A program made the position numbers and the translations under genes. A DNA stretch of 64,000 bases. Origin: Thalassococcus_A lentus. Lineage in GTDB: Bacteria; Pseudomonadota; Alphaproteobacteria; Rhodobacterales; Rhodobacteraceae. The DNA lies in NCBI RefSeq assembly GCF_028023555.1, contig NZ_JAQIOY010000003.1, positions 686,822-750,821 of the forward strand, given 5' to 3'. The notes below the pieces were generated by a model. The model was not told the origin of the DNA. It saw nothing but the letters and a program-made list of their open reading frames with translations, and ran no database searches. Positions 60,003 to 64,000 of the stretch are shown one piece after another (position 1 is the first letter of the stretch; every line of letters starts with the position of its first letter).

Positions 60003-61034
60003 ATGGACGCAATAATCCTGCAAATCCTGAACGGGCTCGACAAGGGCTCGGCCTATGCGCTTATCGCGCTAGGTTTGACACTGATCTTCGGCACCTTGGG
60101 TGTCGTCAACTTCGCCCACGGTGCTCTGTTCATGATCGGTGCGTTCTGCGCCGTCACGCTCAGCCGCCTGTTCAGCCTCAGCCATGAAGTGCTGGTGCCG
60201 GGCGAAACGGACTTTCTGGGAAATCCCAAAACGAAAGACGTTCCGTACATATACGACTGGTTTGGTGAATCCACCGGTGCTGCGATCATCGACTGGTCCG
60301 TGCCGCTCGCAATCCTGTTTGCGATCCCTGTCATGATCGCCGTTGGTGTGATCATGGAGCGTGGCCTGATCAAGCACTTCTACAAGCGTCCACACGCGGA
60401 CCAGATCCTCGTGACTTTTGGTCTGGCAATCGTTTTGCAGGAAATCATCAAGTACTACTACGGTGCGAACCCGATCCCGACGCCTGCCCCGCAGGCCTTC
60501 GCCGGATCCTTCGACTTTGGTGCGATGCTTGGATTTGATCCAAACACGATCATCTATCCGTACTGGCGACTTGTTTACTTTGCCTTCGCCGCGCTCATCA
60601 TCGGTGCCGTGTTTGCTTTCTTGCAATTCACCACCTTTGGCATGGTCGTTCGCGCCGGCATGGCAGACCGTGAAACCGTGGGCCTTCTGGGCATCAACAT
60701 CGACAAGCGGTTCACCATCATGTTCGGCTTGGCCGCAGCGGTGGCTGGTCTTGCGGGTGTGATGTACACGCCGATCAACTCGCCGAACTACCACATGGGA
60801 ATGGACTTTCTCGTACTGAGCTTTGTGGTTGTCGTTGTCGGCGGCATGGGTTCGCTGCCCGGCGCTGTACTGGCCGGTTTCGTTCTCGGCATTCTGGAAA
60901 GCTTTGCTTCGATGCGTGAAGTCATCGACATCATTCCCGGCATCAACCAGGTCATCATCTATCTGGTCGCCATCATCATTCTGTTGACACGTCCCCGTGG
61001 CCTTATGGGTCGCAAAGGCGTGATGGAGGACTGA
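60003..61034 (+). CDS. Branched-chain-amino-acid-type ABC permease (LivH-like)
   Basis: Inner-membrane permease of 343 aa. It opens MDAIILQILNGLDKGSAYAL, with ALGLTLIFGTLGVVNFAHGALFM, a typical LivH start. The insert at about residues 60-100 (ETDFLGNPKTKDVPYIYDWFGESTG) is longer than in LivH. The ATPase contact segment is near RAGMADRETVGLLGINIDKRFTI. It is one of the pair of permeases. Confidence 0.88.
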   Translation: MDAIILQILNGLDKGSAYALIALGLTLIFGTLGVVNFAHGALFMIGAFCAVTLSRLFSLSHEVLVPGETDFLGNPKTKDVPYIYDWFGESTGAAIIDWSVPLAILFAIPVMIAVGVIMERGLIKHFYKRPHADQILVTFGLAIVLQEIIKYYYGANPIPTPAPQAFAGSFDFGAMLGFDPNTIIYPYWRLVYFAFAALIIGAVFAFLQFTTFGMVVRAGMADRETVGLLGINIDKRFTIMFGLAAAVAGLAGVMYTPINSPNYHMGMDFLVLSFVVVVVGGMGSLPGAVLAGFVLGILESFASMREVIDIIPGINQVIIYLVAIIILLTRPRGLMGRKGVMED

Positions 61035-61037
61035 TCC

Positions 61038-62246
61038 ATGTTCGGTCTCGAAAAGAAAGACGCGCGCCTTCTGCTGCTGGTCGCAGTGCTGGTCGCCTTC
61101 GCCCCCTTCCTGCTGAACCCCTTCCCCGAAGGCAGCGCCATGGCGCAGTTCAACGCAGGCTATCCGGACCTGATGCAGCGTTTTGTGATCTTTGGCATCT
61201 TTGCCATCGGCTTTAACATCCTGTTCGGCCTGACTGGCTACCTCAGCTTTGGTCACGCAGCCTTTCTGGGTGTGGGTTCCTACGCAGCGGTCTGGATGTT
61301 CAAGCTGCTCAGCATGAACGTGCTGCCAGCCATCATCCTCGCTGTTGCGATGTCCGGGCTCTTTGCTCTGCTGATCGGCTACATCTCGCTGCGTCGCTCG
61401 GGGATCTACTTCTCGATCCTGACACTCGCGTTCGCCCAGATGATGTTTGCCCTCGCCTATTCGGTTCTGACGCCCATCACAGGTGGCGAAACCGGGCTTC
61501 AACTGGCGCTCGACGATCCGCGGATCCTCGGTACGAGCCAGACAGCCGGAGGCAACATCCCGGTCCCGGGTCTGTTCGGTCTGGAAATGCGTGACAGTGC
61601 TGAACTGGTGCTGGGCTCTTGGGTCTTCACCTTCAACGTAGGCTACTACTTTGCAGCCATTGTGATGCTGGTAGCCTTCTACCTGTCGATCCGCATCTTC
61701 CGCTCGCCGTTTGGCATGATGCTGCGTGCGATCAAATCCAACCAGCAGCGCCTGAACTACACAGGTCTGAACCCCAAGCCTTACACACTGGCTGCCTTTG
61801 TGATCTCGGGCATGTACGCGGGTCTGGCGGGTGCGTTGATGGCATCGATGGACCCACTCGCCGGTGCGGAACGGATGTTCTGGACAGCCTCGGGCGAAGT
61901 GGTTCTGATGACAATCCTTGGCGGTGTCGGCACATTGATTGGGCCGGTTCTGGGCGCCGGTGCGATCAAGTACATGGAAAACATCATTTCCAAGATCAAC
62001 TCGGACATCCTGCACGGCTGGTTTGCCTTCCTGCCCGATGGTCTCGAAGATTTCGTGGTTGCGATCATCTACCCGTTCATCGGCAAGGGCTGGCACCTGA
62101 CACTTGGCCTGATCTTCATGGGCGTTGTGATCTTCCTGCCCGGCGGCCTTGTTGAAGGCGGTCAGCGGATTGCGGCCCTGTTTGGCCGTAAGAAAGCCAG
62201 CGATGACGACAGCGGCAAGTCCGCCAAAACTGAACCTGCAGAGTGA
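61038..62246 (+). CDS. Branched-chain-amino-acid-type ABC permease (LivM-like)
   Basis: Permease of 402 aa, starting MFGLEKKDARLLLLVAVLV, 3 bases after the first permease. GYLSFGHAAFLGVGSYAAVW is the LivM hallmark, and RAIKSNQQRLNYTGLNPKPYTLAAF is the ATPase-contact loop. It ends with a charged tail (KKASDDDSGKSAKTEPAE). Codon bias is strong, as in the upstream genes. Confidence 0.88.
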   Translation: MFGLEKKDARLLLLVAVLVAFAPFLLNPFPEGSAMAQFNAGYPDLMQRFVIFGIFAIGFNILFGLTGYLSFGHAAFLGVGSYAAVWMFKLLSMNVLPAIILAVAMSGLFALLIGYISLRRSGIYFSILTLAFAQMMFALAYSVLTPITGGETGLQLALDDPRILGTSQTAGGNIPVPGLFGLEMRDSAELVLGSWVFTFNVGYYFAAIVMLVAFYLSIRIFRSPFGMMLRAIKSNQQRLNYTGLNPKPYTLAAFVISGMYAGLAGALMASMDPLAGAERMFWTASGEVVLMTILGGVGTLIGPVLGAGAIKYMENIISKINSDILHGWFAFLPDGLEDFVVAIIYPFIGKGWHLTLGLIFMGVVIFLPGGLVEGGQRIAALFGRKKASDDDSGKSAKTEPAE

Positions 62247-62258
62247 GGAGACAGCCAA

Positions 62259-63014
62259 ATGGGCATTCTTGAAGTCAAGGACGTCAACAAGCGCTTCGGC
62301 GGTCTGCAGGCGCTTGGTGATGTGAACCTCTCCGTCAAGGAGAACACCTGTCACGCGATCATCGGCCCCAATGGGGCGGGCAAGTCCACCTTGCTGAACT
62401 GCCTGGTCGGCAAACTGATCCCGGATACCGGATCGGTCCTGTTCGACGGCAACTCGGTTCTGGGGCGCACCCCGTTCGAGATCTGTCAGATGGGTATTTC
62501 CCGCGTTTTCCAGACACCCGAGATCTTTGGCGATCTTTCGGTGATGGAAAACATGATGATCCCCCTGTTCGCCAAACGCGACGGCGCATTCCGGCTGCAC
62601 GCCATTGAATCCGTCGCCAGCGAAGCCGAGCTGCGCACCGATGCCGAGCGGATGCTCGAAGAGGTGAACATGCTCGACAAGGCGAACATGCATTCGGCGG
62701 CCATGTCACGCGGTGACAAACGCCGTTTGGAAATGGCGATGTGCCTTGTGCAGAACCCACGTCTATTGCTGCTGGATGAACCGACAGCGGGCATGGCCCG
62801 TGCGGACACCAACAACACCATCGATCTTCTCAAGGAGATCAAGGAAAAGCGCGACATCACCATCGCGATCATCGAACACGATATGCATGTGGTATTCTCC
62901 CTCGCTGACCGGATCACGGTTCTGGCGCAGGGAACACCCCTGGTCGAGGATAGCCCCGAGAACATCAAGGGCCATCCGAAGGTCAAGGAAGCCTATCTTG
63001 GCGAAGCCGCATAA
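62259..63014 (+). CDS. ABC transporter ATP-binding protein (LivG-like)
   Basis: ATPase of 251 aa. Walker A is GPNGAGKST, the Q-loop is in SRVFQTPEIF, the signature region MSRGDKRRLEMAM deviates from LSGG, and Walker B is LLLLDEPTAGMARADTNN. The His switch is in AIIEHDMHVVFSLADR. AGGAG precedes the ATG. The C-terminal ...PKVKEAYLGE is the LivG ending. Confidence 0.88.
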   Translation: MGILEVKDVNKRFGGLQALGDVNLSVKENTCHAIIGPNGAGKSTLLNCLVGKLIPDTGSVLFDGNSVLGRTPFEICQMGISRVFQTPEIFGDLSVMENMMIPLFAKRDGAFRLHAIESVASEAELRTDAERMLEEVNMLDKANMHSAAMSRGDKRRLEMAMCLVQNPRLLLLDEPTAGMARADTNNTIDLLKEIKEKRDITIAIIEHDMHVVFSLADRITVLAQGTPLVEDSPENIKGHPKVKEAYLGEAA

Positions 63015-63026
63015 GGAGCAAGAACC

Positions 63027-63782
63027 ATGAACGTTCGTCCGGATTTCTCCAAGAACGCAAACCACGCCGAAACGGCACCCGCCTTTTTGTCGGTCTGGGA
63101 CATGCATGCCTACTATGGCGAAAGCTATATCGTGCAGGGCATCTCCTTTAACGTCCACGAAGGCGAAATTCTCGCGCTTCTCGGCCGGAACGGTGCGGGC
63201 AAAACCACGACGCTGCGCGCCATTGCCCGGCTGGATGATCCGCAGGTCAACAAGGGCGAGATTTGGCTCGACCATAAGCCGCTTCACAACATGAAGTCCT
63301 ATGAGGCGGCCGGTGTTGGACTTGGCCTTGTGCCCGAAGACCGCCGCATCATCCCCGGCCTGACCGTGGAAGAGAACCTGAAGCTGGCCCAGATCGCACC
63401 GCCCATCGGCTGGTCGATCGATCGCCTCTATGACCTCTTCCCCCGTCTCGGTGAACGCCGCAATCAGGAAGGTGTCACCCTCTCTGGTGGCGAACAGCAG
63501 ATGCTGTCCATTGCACGCGCCCTTGCGCGCGACGTAAAGGTTCTGCTTCTGGACGAGCCATACGAGGGCCTTGCACCTGTAATCGTGGACGAGATCGAAA
63601 AGACTCTGCGCGTGATCAAGGAACAGGGCATGACAACGATCCTCGTTGAACAGAATGCTGTGCGCGCCCTGCAACTGGCAGACCGCGCGGTGATTCTCGA
63701 CACCGGATCCATCGTTTTTGACGGTTCCGCCGCCGAAGTTCTCGAAAATGAAGAGCTGCGCGCCGAATATCTCGCAATCTGA
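63027..63782 (+). CDS. ABC transporter ATP-binding protein (LivF-like)
   Basis: ATPase of 251 aa. A short N-terminal extension precedes LSVWDMHAYYGESYIVQGIS. Walker A is GRNGAGKTT, the signature is LSGGEQQMLSIARAL, and Walker B is VLLLDEPYEGLAPVI with His-free switch region ILVEQNAVRAL, all as in LivF. It lies 12 bases after LivG and completes the transporter. Confidence 0.88.
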   Translation: MNVRPDFSKNANHAETAPAFLSVWDMHAYYGESYIVQGISFNVHEGEILALLGRNGAGKTTTLRAIARLDDPQVNKGEIWLDHKPLHNMKSYEAAGVGLGLVPEDRRIIPGLTVEENLKLAQIAPPIGWSIDRLYDLFPRLGERRNQEGVTLSGGEQQMLSIARALARDVKVLLLDEPYEGLAPVIVDEIEKTLRVIKEQGMTTILVEQNAVRALQLADRAVILDTGSIVFDGSAAEVLENEELRAEYLAI

Positions 63783-63824
63783 TTGCGCCCCGGCCTCCTT
63801 GCGACCTTGATCGGTCTTGATCTT

Positions 63825-63852
63825 GGGGGCCGGGACCTATTCCCTGCCCCCA
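63825..63852 (+). promoter_or_regulatory. Stem-loop upstream of acs, with competing upstream arm
   Basis: GGGGGCCGGG at 63825-63834 pairs with CCCTGCCCCC at 63843-63852 (one mismatch, 8-base loop), ending 22 bases before the acs ATG. GGCCGGG at 63828-63834 can instead pair with CCCGGCC at 63789-63795. These mutually exclusive pairings could act as an attenuator. This is structure by inspection only. Confidence 0.4.
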
Positions 63853-63874
63853 AAGTTTGAGGAGGACACCCCCA

Positions 63875-64000
63875 TGAGTAAAACCTATCCGCCATCATCA
63901 TCGATTGTTTCTGGCGCGCATGTTGATGGTGCGTCTTATGATGCGATGTATGCGCGTTCTATTGAGGATTCTGATGGTTTCTGGGCCGAGCAGGCGCAGC
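63875..64000 (+). CDS. acsA: Acetyl-CoA synthetase, N-terminal part (runs off window)
   Basis: The frame opens with MSKTYPPSSSIVSGAHVDG after AGGAGGA and stays open for all 42 codons to the edge. The segment YDAMYARSIEDSDGFWAEQA matches the typical AcsA N-terminus (YxxxYxxSIxDPxxFWxEQ), so the assignment is strong though only the first 42 residues are seen. It is downstream of the Liv-type transporter, suggesting the imported substrate is activated to an acyl-CoA. Confidence 0.85.

Noticed and set aside
60069..62693. Minus-strand open frame of 874 codons
   Set aside because: It overlaps two permeases and an ATPase on the other strand. The sequence is extremely His/Asp/Gln rich with no domain, as expected from the strong codon bias of the real genes.

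Overview
The window looks like a chromosomal segment of a marine-type alphaproteobacterium of the Rhodobacterales (Roseobacter group). The call rests on gene content: a GapR (DUF2312) protein, a ScfR/RamB-like short-chain fatty-acid regulator, a CbrA-like SLC5-histidine kinase, many high-affinity ABC transporters, and a dense catabolic layout with ATGA overlaps. Base composition looks moderately GC-rich, except in one visibly AT-richer island at about 38.4-45.6 kb.

Layout. (1) 1-10.2 kb: a cyclitol (inositol-type) region. On the minus strand are a sugar ABC permease (cut by the window edge), its binding protein, an SDR dehydrogenase and IolD. Divergently, on the plus strand, are an aldehyde dehydrogenase, an HpaI-type aldolase, a D-2-hydroxyacid dehydrogenase, a Gfo/Idh/MocA dehydrogenase and an RpiR-type regulator. 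(2) 10.3-13.3 kb: an aromatic module with a DODA-type dioxygenase, pobA and a divergent AraC-type PobR. (3) 13.5-20.0 kb: an IS5-type remnant and a cyanate/nitrate-type ABC transporter operon with cyanase and a DUF1348 protein. Divergent from it is an enhancer-binding protein whose sigma-54 contact loop and arginine finger are altered. (4) 20.4-38.1 kb: a VOC protein, then a roughly 17 kb co-directional catabolic operon. It holds a CoA-transferase, crotonase, ALDH, a sugar ABC transporter with two paralogous binding proteins, two GMC oxidoreductases, a Dabb protein, a LacI regulator, Gfo/Idh and an FAD oxidoreductase. A twin LacI-type operator precedes it.

(5) 38.37-45.66 kb: an integrated element bounded by an 18-bp direct repeat whose right copy is the 3' end of a tRNA-Thr(UGU) gene. 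It carries a P4-type integrase, an AlpA-type regulator, a winged-helix protein followed by iteron-like repeats, a small membrane protein coupled to a BRCT plus WYL-like protein, a terminase-small-subunit-like protein, and several unknown or secreted proteins. Taken together this resembles a compact phage satellite (PICI-like) with undescribed cargo, and it is the best candidate for a novel system here.

(6) 45.9-53.5 kb: core genes. These are a conserved hypothetical, gapR, a degenerate FadJ-like fusion enzyme, a persulfide-oxidation cassette (persulfide dioxygenase, two YeeE/YedE halves, a TIGR01244-type protein) and a FliM/FliN-type protein. (7) 53.5-56.9 kb: a CbrA-like transporter-kinase, a small membrane protein and a receiver-only response regulator. 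(8) 57.0-64.0 kb: a ScfR-like regulator divergent from a complete branched-chain-amino-acid-type ABC transporter (binding protein, two permeases, two ATPases), followed by the start of acetyl-CoA synthetase. This suggests uptake and activation of a short-chain carboxylate. Stem-loops follow two of the binding-protein/transport genes and one precedes acs.
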